Assembly (NCBI GenBank): GCA_021647765.1
Contig: JAKIUD010000057.1
Location: 1 to 21,670, forward strand
Reading direction: 5' to 3'
Length of the DNA: 21,670 nt
DNA from: Desulfuromusa sp.
Lineage (GTDB): Bacteria; Desulfobacterota; Desulfuromonadia; Desulfuromonadales; Geopsychrobacteraceae
The position numbers and the translations under genes were made by a program. The notes below the pieces were generated by a model. It was not told where the DNA came from. It saw nothing but the letters and a program-made list of their open reading frames with translations, and did no database searches. Positions within the stretch are counted from its first letter, which is position 1. Every line of letters starts with the position of its first letter. Shown here piece after piece: positions 7,439 to 14,960 of this stretch.

Positions 7439-9346
7439 ATGAGCAGAATCATCGGAATTGACCTTGGGACAACAAATTCGTGTGTGTCCGTTCTCGAAGC
7501 GGGTAAACCGAAAGTCATAGAGAACAGTGAGGGCGGCAGGACGACACCATCTATTGTTGCCTATTCACAGGACAAAGAGGTTCTGGTAGGACAAACAGCA
7601 AAACGCCAGGCAGTTACAAACCCGGAAAACACCCTTTTTGCGATTAAACGGCTGATTGGTCGTCGCTATGATGATCCAACTGTCAAAAAGGATAAAGGGA
7701 TGGTTCCATATAAAATCATCAAGGCTAAAAATGGCGATGCCTGGATCGAAGCTGGAGGAAAAAAATTATCGCCCCAGGAAATTTCTGCAAAAATTTTGCA
7801 GAAGATGAAGAAAACCGCAGAGGACTATCTCGGTGAATCGGTTACAGAGGCAGTTATTACCGTTCCAGCCTATTTTAATGATTCACAACGGCAAGCCACT
7901 AAAGATGCCGGACAGATAGCTGGGCTGGAGGTCAAACGGATTATCAATGAACCAACCGCAGCGGCACTTGCTTATGGTCTCGATAAAAAAGGGGATCATA
8001 AAGTCGCCGTTTACGATCTGGGTGGCGGAACTTTTGATGTGTCGATTATCGAAATTGATGAAATTGATGGTGAGCAGCAGTTTGAGGTGTTGTCAACCAA
8101 CGGTGATACTTTTCTCGGGGGTGAAGATTTTGATACCAAATTGATCGAATATATCATTGCTGAGTTCAAGAAAGAACAGGGGATTGACCTGAGTGGCGAT
8201 CAAATGGCACTACAACGGTTGAAAGAGGCGGCTGAAAAGGCAAAAATTGAGCTCTCTTCAACAGAGCAAACCGATATCAATCTGCCTTTTATTACCGCAA
8301 ATGCCAGTGGTCCAAAACACTTAAATGTGAAAATCACTCGTGCTCGATTTGAGTCTCTGGTGGAAGACTTAGTCGAACGAACCATCTCGCCATGCAAACA
8401 GGCGTTAAAAGATGCGGGGATTAAAACCAGTGAGATTGATCATATTATTCTTGTTGGTGGACAGACCAGAATGCCTTTGGTTCAACAGAAGGTTAAGGAA
8501 TTTTTCGGCAAAGAACCGCGCAAAGACGTCAACCCTGATGAAGCCGTGGCTATTGGTGCCGCTATCCAGGCAGGAGTTCTCGGAGGGCAGGTCAATGATG
8601 TATTGCTTCTCGATGTCACCCCGCTGTCTCTCGGAATTGAAACCCTTGGTGGGGTTATGACCAAGCTGATTAAGAAAAATACTACGATCCCGGCGCAAGC
8701 CAGTCAAATTTTTTCAACCGCCGAAGATAATCAATCTGCGGTAACGGTTCACGTATTACAGGGTGAACGAGAGCAGGCGACCTATAATAAATCTCTTGGT
8801 CAGTTCAACCTTGAGGGGATCGACCCTGCACCACGGGGTATTCCGCAAATTGAGGTTAAATTTGATATTGATGCCAACGGTATTCTCAATGTCTCGGCAA
8901 AAGACCAGGTTACTGGTAAAGAACAGTCGGTTGTCATCAAGGCATCCAGTGGTTTAAGTGAACAGGATATTGAGCGGATGGTCAAAGAGGCAGAAGTGCA
9001 TGCCGAAGAAGACCGAAAATTCCACGAGTTGGTCACTGCCAGAAATCAGGGTGAAGCTTTGATTCATACAACCAACAAGACCCTTGAAGGCGCTGGCAGT
9101 CAACTTGACGCTGGCACCCGTGGGATGATCGAGAGTGCCATTAATCATCTGGAAATAGCACTTAAAGGTGAAAATATCAGCGAGATTGAGACTAAAACCA
9201 AAGAGCTGAATGATCTATCAGTACGACTGGCTGAAAGTCTTCAATCAACACAAAACCCAACAGGCCAGAGCACCACATCGGGACAGGACGATGAAGTTAT
9301 TGACGCTGAATTTGAAGATGTCCCGAACAATAACTGTGCAGCCTGA
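7439..9346 (+). CDS. dnaK: Chaperone DnaK (Hsp70)
   Basis: This 635-aa protein is full length for DnaK. It starts MSRIIGIDLGTTNSC (phosphate 1 motif), and has AVITVPAYFNDSQRQATKDAG, VYDLGGGTFDVS (phosphate 2), and HIILVGGQTRMP in the ATPase domain. A substrate-binding domain follows, with DVTPLSLGIETLGG as the linker. The tail DDEVIDAEFEDV is the usual C-terminal signature, here extended by PNNNCAA. The ATG at 7439 has AAGGAG 10 bp upstream; an earlier in-frame ATG at 7388 lacks one. DnaK binds and releases unfolded proteins with ATP. It is not next to grpE or dnaJ but is followed by hsp20 after 87 bp, so it may be a second dnaK copy or a separate stress operon. The neighbour upstream is transposon debris. 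Confidence 0.97.
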   Translation: MSRIIGIDLGTTNSCVSVLEAGKPKVIENSEGGRTTPSIVAYSQDKEVLVGQTAKRQAVTNPENTLFAIKRLIGRRYDDPTVKKDKGMVPYKIIKAKNGDAWIEAGGKKLSPQEISAKILQKMKKTAEDYLGESVTEAVITVPAYFNDSQRQATKDAGQIAGLEVKRIINEPTAAALAYGLDKKGDHKVAVYDLGGGTFDVSIIEIDEIDGEQQFEVLSTNGDTFLGGEDFDTKLIEYIIAEFKKEQGIDLSGDQMALQRLKEAAEKAKIELSSTEQTDINLPFITANASGPKHLNVKITRARFESLVEDLVERTISPCKQALKDAGIKTSEIDHIILVGGQTRMPLVQQKVKEFFGKEPRKDVNPDEAVAIGAAIQAGVLGGQVNDVLLLDVTPLSLGIETLGGVMTKLIKKNTTIPAQASQIFSTAEDNQSAVTVHVLQGEREQATYNKSLGQFNLEGIDPAPRGIPQIEVKFDIDANGILNVSAKDQVTGKEQSVVIKASSGLSEQDIERMVKEAEVHAEEDRKFHELVTARNQGEALIHTTNKTLEGAGSQLDAGTRGMIESAINHLEIALKGENISEIETKTKELNDLSVRLAESLQSTQNPTGQSTTSGQDDEVIDAEFEDVPNNNCAA

Positions 9347-9383
9347 TAACATATAAAAGAAATTCAGTTGAATTTCGAAACCC

Positions 9384-9407
9384 GGCCTTCTCCCCATGGA
9401 GAAGGCC
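9384..9407 (+). other. Intercistronic hairpin between dnaK and hsp20
   Basis: GGCCTTCTCC (9384-9393) and GGAGAAGGCC (9398-9407) form a perfect 10-bp stem with the 4-base loop CCAT. No T run follows, so it is not a classical terminator. It lies 12 bp before the AAGGAGG of hsp20 and may stabilise or process the mRNA, or limit translation of hsp20. Confidence 0.6.
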
Positions 9408-9433
9408 AAACTCATCTCAAGGAGGATTTGGCT

Positions 9434-9940
9434 ATGGCAACGTGGCAACAATTACGCGAAGGAGTTGGTCGTGCATGGGGATCTCTGGTTGAAGGTTGGC
9501 ATCAGCTTCAGGATCGTGCCTCAGGGGCAATGACCAGATTTGTCCCTGGAGCCAGTAAAATGTATCCTACAGAACAGGAGCATCAAGAGATTCTTCACCG
9601 TAACTCTGGGTGGGGCGTTCTGGCTGCCGAGGTTTTTGACGACACCAAAAAGGTTGTTGTCAGGCTTGAAGCTCCCGGTCTTGAAGCTGACGAAATTGAT
9701 CTGCAAGTCATCAACAATATGCTGGTTGTTCGGGGAGAAAAGTCACTGCAACGCGAGCAGGAAGCGGGACAGTACCATATTATCGAATGTGCTTACGGCA
9801 GTTTTGAACGAGCCATCCCACTTCCCGCAGACGTTGACCCAGATGCTACGAAAGCGAGCTATAAGCGGGGAATCTTACGAATTGAACTCCCCAAGATCAA
9901 CGGGCAAAAAAAGAGTAAAATTAAAGTTCTTGGTAGCTGA
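9434..9940 (+). CDS. Small heat-shock protein, Hsp20/alpha-crystallin family
   Basis: This 168-aa protein starts at the ATG at 9434, which has AAGGAGG at 9419-9425. An N-terminal arm with WGSLVEGWHQL is followed by an alpha-crystallin domain from about residue 58 to 158, with EAPGLEADEIDLQV, LVVRGEK and the hallmark ASYKRGILRIELPK. The C-terminal SKIKVL holds an I-X-V oligomerisation motif. Such proteins hold denatured proteins in the cytoplasm for refolding by DnaK, which fits its position directly after dnaK. It is probably in the same transcript as dnaK, with the hairpin between them as a possible control point. Confidence 0.94.
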   Translation: MATWQQLREGVGRAWGSLVEGWHQLQDRASGAMTRFVPGASKMYPTEQEHQEILHRNSGWGVLAAEVFDDTKKVVVRLEAPGLEADEIDLQVINNMLVVRGEKSLQREQEAGQYHIIECAYGSFERAIPLPADVDPDATKASYKRGILRIELPKINGQKKSKIKVLGS

Positions 9941-9963
9941 CCCTACTCTGGTGTATGTAGGTG

Positions 9964-10004
9964 GGGGACATTCTATATTACCCCTGTCAATATAGAATGT
10001 CCCC
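9964..10004. repeat. Perfect 16-bp inverted repeat (REP-like, possible terminator)
   Basis: GGGGACATTCTATATT (9964-9979) and its exact reverse complement (9989-10004) enclose a 9-base loop. It lies between the convergent ends of hsp20 and the methyltransferase gene, so it could stop transcription from both sides, though there is no T run. GGGGACATT-type hairpins recall the elements moved by REP-associated tyrosine transposases, and a fragment of such a transposase occurs at 17931-18059. Confidence 0.65.
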
Positions 10005-10047
10005 AGATTATGAAAACTCCCCCTTTACCGGAATTCTCGTGGTCAAA

Positions 10048-10695
10048 CTATGATTTTCGACTCTCCACAAACTCTTTCCACTGACCCCTGCGGGGGATAA
10101 ACATCGGCACCCGTGCCCGATATGCACGATACTCATCGCCGAATTGTTTGATCACTTTTTTTTCTTCACTGCGTGCCAGCAGAAAATAAGCAAGAATTAT
10201 TACCGGAAATATAGCGATGGAAAATATTGTCGGCCAGTGAACAACTCCCTCACCGAACAGGCCGAGGAACAGCCCGGTATATTGCGGATGCCGGACAAAA
10301 CGGTACAAGCCGTCGGTGACCAGCTGGTTCTGTTGTCGTGCCCGGAAGAGCTCCCGCCAGCCCTGAATAAACAGACCGATGCCGATGAATAACAGAGTAT
10401 ATCCAAGGATCATCGAGATCAGCATGCCGAGTTCGCCGATGCCAAGCAACGACGACCAGAGATTGGCATTAAGGTTCGGGCTGTCGATACCAAAAAAGCG
10501 AACCAGAAAATAGATCGTCAGAGGAAAACCATACATCTCTGCATACAAGGCAATAATAAAAGCCTGAACCAGTCCCGCACTCGCCCATTCGCGCCAGCTT
10601 TTCGGGGCGAAGTAGCGGTAAAAAAACCAAGAGGCGATGACGATCATCAACGCAGCAAGAAACCAGGCTCCTGAATGGGCAATATTTTCGTTCAT
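10048..10695 (-). CDS. Isoprenylcysteine carboxyl methyltransferase-like membrane protein
   Basis: This 215-aa protein has about five hydrophobic segments. In its second half it has the motifs of the ICMT/PEMT methyltransferase fold: DGLYRFVRHPQYTGLFLG (about residues 128-145), then EEKKVIKQFGDEYRAYRARV and MFIPRRGQW. Bacterial members are membrane methyltransferases that use S-adenosylmethionine, often of unknown substrate. AGGAG precedes the ATG. It is the last gene of the minus-strand copper cluster, 26 bp after the preceding ORF. Its link to copper is by position only. Confidence 0.78.
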   Translation of the reverse strand: MNENIAHSGAWFLAALMIVIASWFFYRYFAPKSWREWASAGLVQAFIIALYAEMYGFPLTIYFLVRFFGIDSPNLNANLWSSLLGIGELGMLISMILGYTLLFIGIGLFIQGWRELFRARQQNQLVTDGLYRFVRHPQYTGLFLGLFGEGVVHWPTIFSIAIFPVIILAYFLLARSEEKKVIKQFGDEYRAYRARVPMFIPRRGQWKEFVESRKS

Positions 10696-10721
10696 GTCTT
10701 AACTCCTATTTTTATGCTCAC

Positions 10722-10964
10722 TTATGCGGCGGGTTTCCCCTGCTGGCCGCGGTCGGATTTTCGCCGATATATTTCCATAGCAGTTACCGGGAAAGTCAAT
10801 TTGACCAGAATGCTGCTGAGTAGAATAATACCCAGGTTATTGAACCAGCGGCCGGGTTTGGATACCGAAAGTTGCCGACGAGCAATGACCGTTTCGCCAA
10901 GAGCCATTATGACAAGAACCGTAAAGAAAAATATGATTCTGATCTGTGTTTCATATTCCAGCAT
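10722..10964 (-). pseudogene. Sterol desaturase/fatty acid hydroxylase-like N-terminal fragment
   Basis: The ATG at 10964 has AAAGGAG 9 bp upstream and opens 80 codons (an ATG at 10988 in frame has no such site). Two hydrophobic segments surround ARRQLSVSKPGRWFNNLGI, which resembles the start of membrane sterol-desaturase family proteins (about 250-300 aa). The His-box catalytic part is absent. Homology seems to stop around TAMEIYRR, and the remaining residues read as out-of-frame or random tail. I infer a truncated gene. A true small two-helix membrane protein cannot be excluded, because the ribosome binding site is intact and the operon context is kept. Confidence 0.5.
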
Positions 10965-11026
10965 AAAAACTTTCTCCTTTGAGCCCAAGTGCGATCTGGC
11001 GAATCAGTTCTGTCGGGTCGTAAGTG

Positions 11027-11533
11027 CTATTGGCTGTTTTTCATCAGCATTTCCTGTTGTGTCAGTATGCCATTCATCATTTCCTGCATGATCTGTATTT
11101 TTTTCTCCAGGGTTTGGGCGGAGTTAGTTGTAGAGTTAGGCTTCATGCAGTTCATCATCCCGCCCCGCTTCATCATATTGTTCATCATCGACATCTTTTT
11201 TTCCATCATGCTCATTCGGTCTGGCATTGACATCTTACTAATATCTTTGCTGTCCATCATGTTGCCTTGACCCATCATGTTCATACCTGACATCATTTTT
11301 TTCATCATCTGCATATGCTTGCCCATCAGCTTCATGCGCTCGGTTTTATTTGTTGTAGTACCCATCTTCTGGCGTATTTCCTGTGCCTGCATCATTGAGG
11401 AATTAAGCTTCTCCATGTTCATTTGAGTGGTTGTCGGGTCACTTTTGGTGGCATGTTGTGTCTGCTGCGCAATTACGGGAGAGGCAACCGTTAGTGCCAA
11501 AAAAATTGTTGTTAGGATAATTTTTCTTTTCAT
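11027..11533 (-). CDS. Met-rich exported protein, probable periplasmic copper binder
   Basis: This 168-aa protein begins with a clear signal peptide (KRKIILTTIFLALTVASPVIA, cleavage near residue 22). I count 36 methionines (about 21%), mostly in MM, MXM and MXXM patterns between residues 38 and 135, for example MKKMMSGMNMM. Such methionine clusters bind Cu+ in CopA/PcoA/CusF-type and other periplasmic proteins. There is one cysteine in MMNCMKP and little aromatic content. It lies 57 bp after the Cu+ ATPase gene and has GGAG upstream of the ATG, so it is part of the same unit. I infer a role in holding copper in the periplasm. It does not fit a family I can name with certainty. Confidence 0.82.
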   Translation of the reverse strand: MKRKIILTTIFLALTVASPVIAQQTQHATKSDPTTTQMNMEKLNSSMMQAQEIRQKMGTTTNKTERMKLMGKHMQMMKKMMSGMNMMGQGNMMDSKDISKMSMPDRMSMMEKKMSMMNNMMKRGGMMNCMKPNSTTNSAQTLEKKIQIMQEMMNGILTQQEMLMKNSQ

Positions 11534-11590
11534 GTTTTTTCTCCATTTAAGGGTTGTATTTGGGAACTATTCCCAAAATATAGTAGATAC

Positions 11591-13942
11591 TTATCTTATC
11601 TTCACTGAGCGTAGACGTAATGCGTTACTGATCACCGAGACCGAACTCAGGCTCATTGCTGCGGCAGCTATAACTGGGCTGAGCAGAACACCGAACACCG
11701 GGTAAAGTAGTCCTGCAGCAACTGGTACGCCGAGTGAGTTGTAGATAAAGGCGAAAAACAGGTTTTGACGGATATTGGCCATCGTCGCCCGGCTCAATTT
11801 GCGAGCACGGATAATTCCGGTCAGATCCCCCTTGACCAAGGTAACACCGGCCGACTCCATCGCCACATCGGTGCCAGTTCCCATGGCGATCCCGACTTCG
11901 GCCTGAGCCAGTGCCGGAGCGTCGTTAATACCATCTCCGGCCATTGCGACCAGTTCTCCGGCATCCTGAAACTTTTTCACCACGGCGGCTTTTTCATCCG
12001 GTAGCACCTCGGCAACAATCTGATCGATATTGAGCTTTTTACCCACCGCTTCGGCAGTTGCACGGTTGTCACCAGTGAGCATGACGATTTTGATTCCTTC
12101 GGCGTGCAACTGTTTTATCGCTTCCGGCGTTGTCTCTTTGATTGGGTCAGATACTGCAAGCAGTCCGGCTACACATCCATCAACGGCGACGAACATAACT
12201 GTCTGCCCTTCACTGCGCAGCTGCTGCGCCTGTTCAGCCAGTGGTCCCGGATCGATGGCAAAATCATTCAACAGTTTATTATTGCCGAGCAGAACCTTGG
12301 CACCATCAACCTGACCGGAGACACCTTTACCGGTATGAGATTCAAAGTTTTTCGCATCGGGAAGCGAAAGTCCACGTTCTACAGCACCGTCTACCAGTGC
12401 TGCGGCCAACGGATGTTCGCTCCCCTTTTCCAGACCGGCGGCCAGTATCAGCAGACGGTTTTCATTGATATTTTCGGCCGGAATCACTCCGGTCAGTTTC
12501 GGTTCACCCAGCGTCAGGGTGCCGGTTTTATCGACGACCAGAGTGTTGATCTTGCGCAGGGTTTCAATCGCTTCGGCATTCTTGAACAGGACTCCCAGTC
12601 CTGCTCCTTTACCGGTTGCCACCATAATCGACATTGGTGTTGCCAACCCCAGAGCACAGGGACAGGCGATAATCAATACCGAGACTGCAGCAATTAGCGC
12701 ATAAGCGAGGCGTGGTTCAGGTCCGACCATGAACCAGACCGCAAAGGCGAGGATGGCGATAACAATAACTACCGGGACAAAGTATCCGGCTACCTGATCG
12801 GCCAGCTTCTGAATCGGTGCGCGGCTACGTTGAGCTTCAGCAACCATCTGGACGATTCGCGCCAGCAGGGTGTCGCTGCCGACCTTCTCCGCTTCCATAA
12901 TCAGCGACCCAGTTGCGTTGACGGTCGCACCGATCAACTTGTCTCCCGCCTGTTTGCTCACTGGAATCGGTTCACCTGAGATCATTGATTCATCAATTGA
13001 GCTGGTTCCGTCGATGACAATCCCGTCAACGGGGACTTTTTCACCGGGTCGGATACGTAGGCGGTCACCTGCTATGACCTGTTCGAGAGGGATATCCTCT
13101 TCGCTGCCATCCATATTGATTTTGCGGGCTGTTTTCGGTGCCAGCCCCAAAAGAGCTTTGATGGCTGCGCCGGTCTGGCTTCGAGCTCGTAGTTCCAAAA
13201 CTTGCCCGAGCAGGATCAGGGCGACAATTACGGCGGCCGCTTCAAAATAGACACCGACGGAACCATCTTCGCCGCGCATCCCTGCCGGAAAGATTTCCGG
13301 TAGCAGCACAGCGACCAGACTGTAGCCGTAGGCCATTGATACACCGAGTCCGATCAGGGTGAACATGTTGAGACTTTTACTAACCACTGACTGCACCGCG
13401 CGGACATAAAAAACCCAGCCCGCCCAGAGAATTACCGGAGTTGCCAGAACCAGCTCAATCCAGCCGAGGGTGCGTGGTGAGACCAGATTTTCGATGATCT
13501 GGCCACCCGGCAACATCTCACGCATGGCGATTATCACCAGCGGGACTGATAGGATTGCCGAGACAATGAAGCGTTTCCACATGTAGTCATATTCGGATGT
13601 ATCCTCCTCATCGAGAGTAATTTCAAGACTCTCCAGCGCCATTCCACACTTGGGACACGACCCCGGCCCCAGTTGCTCAACTTCGGGGTGCATCGGGCAA
13701 CTGTAAACGGCAGTACTCTCTGCCGTTGTTGGTAGCTGTGAACGATCTTTATAGCCATCTATGTAGGTATCTGGATCAGCCTTAAATTTCGTCAGGCATT
13801 TATCACTGCAGAAGTGAAATGTCTTGCCCTTATGATCGTGGGCTTTATAGCTATTCTTATCTTCGGTGCTCATGCCACAGACCGGATCAATAAATTGAGC
13901 CGGTTCGTTGACCTGGCGGTTGTCTGCCGATTTTTTGTTCAT
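11591..13942 (-). CDS. copA: Copper-translocating P1B-1-type ATPase with YHS and heavy-metal-binding N-terminal domains
   Basis: The start at 13942 (783 aa) is chosen because AAGGAG lies 6 bp upstream; the frame stays open further upstream but there overlaps the 50-aa gene. Domains: a YHS-like domain (17-63, with DPVCGM and FCSDKC), a zinc-ribbon-like heavy-metal-binding domain (80-103, YSCPMHP and CPKCGM), then eight membrane segments. It has the CPC motif (427-429) in TM6, the phosphorylation site DKTGT (D471), SEHP (509-511), TGDN, and GDGIND (669-674). YN (734-735) in TM7 and MSLSS (763-767) in TM8 mark the Cu+ group P1B-1. It pumps Cu+ out of the cytoplasm. It lacks a GMTCXXC HMA domain, as is usual for this YHS branch. 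Confidence 0.95.
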   Translation of the reverse strand: MNKKSADNRQVNEPAQFIDPVCGMSTEDKNSYKAHDHKGKTFHFCSDKCLTKFKADPDTYIDGYKDRSQLPTTAESTAVYSCPMHPEVEQLGPGSCPKCGMALESLEITLDEEDTSEYDYMWKRFIVSAILSVPLVIIAMREMLPGGQIIENLVSPRTLGWIELVLATPVILWAGWVFYVRAVQSVVSKSLNMFTLIGLGVSMAYGYSLVAVLLPEIFPAGMRGEDGSVGVYFEAAAVIVALILLGQVLELRARSQTGAAIKALLGLAPKTARKINMDGSEEDIPLEQVIAGDRLRIRPGEKVPVDGIVIDGTSSIDESMISGEPIPVSKQAGDKLIGATVNATGSLIMEAEKVGSDTLLARIVQMVAEAQRSRAPIQKLADQVAGYFVPVVIVIAILAFAVWFMVGPEPRLAYALIAAVSVLIIACPCALGLATPMSIMVATGKGAGLGVLFKNAEAIETLRKINTLVVDKTGTLTLGEPKLTGVIPAENINENRLLILAAGLEKGSEHPLAAALVDGAVERGLSLPDAKNFESHTGKGVSGQVDGAKVLLGNNKLLNDFAIDPGPLAEQAQQLRSEGQTVMFVAVDGCVAGLLAVSDPIKETTPEAIKQLHAEGIKIVMLTGDNRATAEAVGKKLNIDQIVAEVLPDEKAAVVKKFQDAGELVAMAGDGINDAPALAQAEVGIAMGTGTDVAMESAGVTLVKGDLTGIIRARKLSRATMANIRQNLFFAFIYNSLGVPVAAGLLYPVFGVLLSPVIAAAAMSLSSVSVISNALRLRSVKIR

Positions 13943-13961
13943 GGTCGACTCCTTATTACGG

Positions 13962-14114
13962 TTATTGCCGATCGCTTTGGTCGTTCTCGATTTTGTTTTG
14001 TACGGTTTCTTTTTTATGGCGATGTCCACCGCAGCAGCCACCCCGGCGCATCATCATGAATAACATTCCACCAATAAAAGCGTACCAGAGAATATCTGAC
14101 AGTGTCGGGTTCAT
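13962..14114 (-). CDS. 50-aa membrane protein with Cys/His-rich tail, first gene of the copper cluster
   Basis: This ORF is very short. The ATG at 14114 has AAAAGGAG 6 bp upstream, and the TAA lies at 13962-13964. One hydrophobic helix (about residues 7-22, with GGMLFMMM) is followed by RRGGCCGGHRHKK and a charged tail. The form MM-RRGG-CC-GG-H is like the very small metal-associated membrane proteins (DUF2933-like) often found next to copper ATPases. The CopA start codon is 19 bp after its stop, which strongly suggests co-translation. A metal-binding or ATPase-accessory role is inferred from the CC/HXH residues and position. Confidence 0.75.
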   Translation of the reverse strand: MNPTLSDILWYAFIGGMLFMMMRRGGCCGGHRHKKETVQNKIENDQSDRQ

Positions 14115-14189
14115 GGTTGACTCCTTTTCCGGTAGCTCTCAGCTACCAACGTTGTTTGAACTCTTCCTTTTTCCTTCTTGGTAGGTTCA

Positions 14190-14220
14190 GTCTAAACTCT
14201 CTATCTAACTACAGAGTCAA
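14190..14220 (-). promoter_or_regulatory. MerR-type promoter of the copper cluster
   Basis: On the minus strand TTGACT (14215-14220) and TTAGAC (14190-14195) are separated by 19 bp, the long spacer that MerR-family activators correct by DNA distortion. Inside it is a dyad ACTCT...AGAGT spanning 22 bp (14196-14217). It points to the 50-aa gene, whose start is 75 bp further on. The remaining sequence up to the MerR stop (14221-14350) shows no gene. Confidence 0.65.
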
Positions 14221-14350
14221 GAGAAAACGTTACTTATTTTGTATTATTTATTGTCGCTGTATAAGGCAGGATAAATGGGCATCTACAAGGCGGGTACTGT
14301 GAAAAAGTGGGGGTATAAAAACTATTTTGTTGGAAGAGAAGATCTCCCAG

Positions 14351-14749
14351 TCATTGTTTCGTGTCAAGCTCCCGGAGAATCCCACACTGTTCTGCGGTAT
14401 GAGCTCCACTGCAACGGAGCCGGAGTGCTTCCAGCTGTTGTTTTAAACGTTCAAGCTCCGAAAGGTGTTCGTTTAATTGATGGATGTGGGTATCAAGGAG
14501 ATCGCTGACTTCAGTGCAATCTTCTTGCGGGGCATTCCGCAGTTGCAGCAGACGTTTGATCTCATCCAGAGAGATATCCAGTGAGCGACAGCGACGGACA
14601 AACAGGAGCTGTTCGACATGTTTTTGATCATAGAGGCGATAATTATTTTCTGCACCGCGAAGCGGTAGAGAGAGAATTCCCCCCTTTTCATAGAAACGAA
14701 TTGTTTCTACCGAGCATCCAGTTAGTTTTGCCAGCTCACCAATTTTCAT
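14351..14749 (-). CDS. MerR-family regulator, CadR/PbrR type (Cd/Pb/Zn-responsive)
   Basis: This 132-aa protein starts at the ATG at 14749 (AAGGGG just upstream). It has MKIGELAKLTGCSVETIRFYE (helix-turn-helix, residues 1-21), NNYRLYDQKHVEQL and a coiled dimer helix. Metal ligands match the CadR/PbrR group: C78 in QEDCTEVSDLLDTHI, and C113 and C122 in CSGAHTAEQCGIL. Such proteins bind Cd2+, Pb2+ or Zn2+ and activate promoters with 19-20-bp spacers. It is divergent from the Zn/Cd ATPase gene, its likely target, and lies directly upstream of the copper cluster on the same strand. CueR-type Cu+ sensing is less likely because CueR has C112-X7-C120 and lacks the C78 ligand. Confidence 0.9.
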   Translation of the reverse strand: MKIGELAKLTGCSVETIRFYEKGGILSLPLRGAENNYRLYDQKHVEQLLFVRRCRSLDISLDEIKRLLQLRNAPQEDCTEVSDLLDTHIHQLNEHLSELERLKQQLEALRLRCSGAHTAEQCGILRELDTKQ

Positions 14750-14786
14750 ATTGCCCCTTGATGGCGCTAGTTCAGGTAACACCGTA

Positions 14787-14837
14787 GTAAACTTGGGACT
14801 GTCCCCAGCTTCACCGGGGGCTGTCCCGGAAGTTTAC
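14787..14837. repeat. Imperfect inverted repeat (REP-like hairpin)
   Basis: The arms GTAAACTTGGGACTGTCCCC (14787-14806) and the reverse complement of 14816-14837 share GTAAACTT and GGGAC with a few mismatches, around a 9-base loop. GGGACTGTCCCC-type hairpins are common REP-like elements. It lies in the MerR/ATPase divergent region and does not overlap the MerR-type promoter. Confidence 0.6.
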
Positions 14838-14886
14838 GACCCACGAAGAACTCTGGTGATTTGTCCCTTACGATTAATTTCTCCCC

Positions 14887-14917
14887 TTGACCCTATAGTA
14901 ACTTCAGGGTGCTTCCT
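14887..14917 (+). promoter_or_regulatory. MerR-type promoter/operator of the Zn/Cd ATPase gene
   Basis: The -35 TTGACC (14887-14892) is followed by the dyad ACCCT-N11-AGGGT (14890-14910). CTATAGTAACT inside this closely resembles known PbrR/CadR operators. At a 19-bp spacer the -10 position is CTTCCT (14912-14917), which is a poor match to TATAAT. The promoter should therefore be nearly silent without the activator, or the -10 element is degenerate. Confidence 0.72.
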
Positions 14918-14960
14918 TGTCAAATAAAGCAAGACAAAATGACACAAGGGAGCTAGAGCT

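Noticed and set aside
14275..14508. A 77-codon plus-strand ORF opposite the 3' end of the MerR gene
   Set aside because: Two thirds of it is antisense to the MerR gene; no ribosome binding site and no family likeness.
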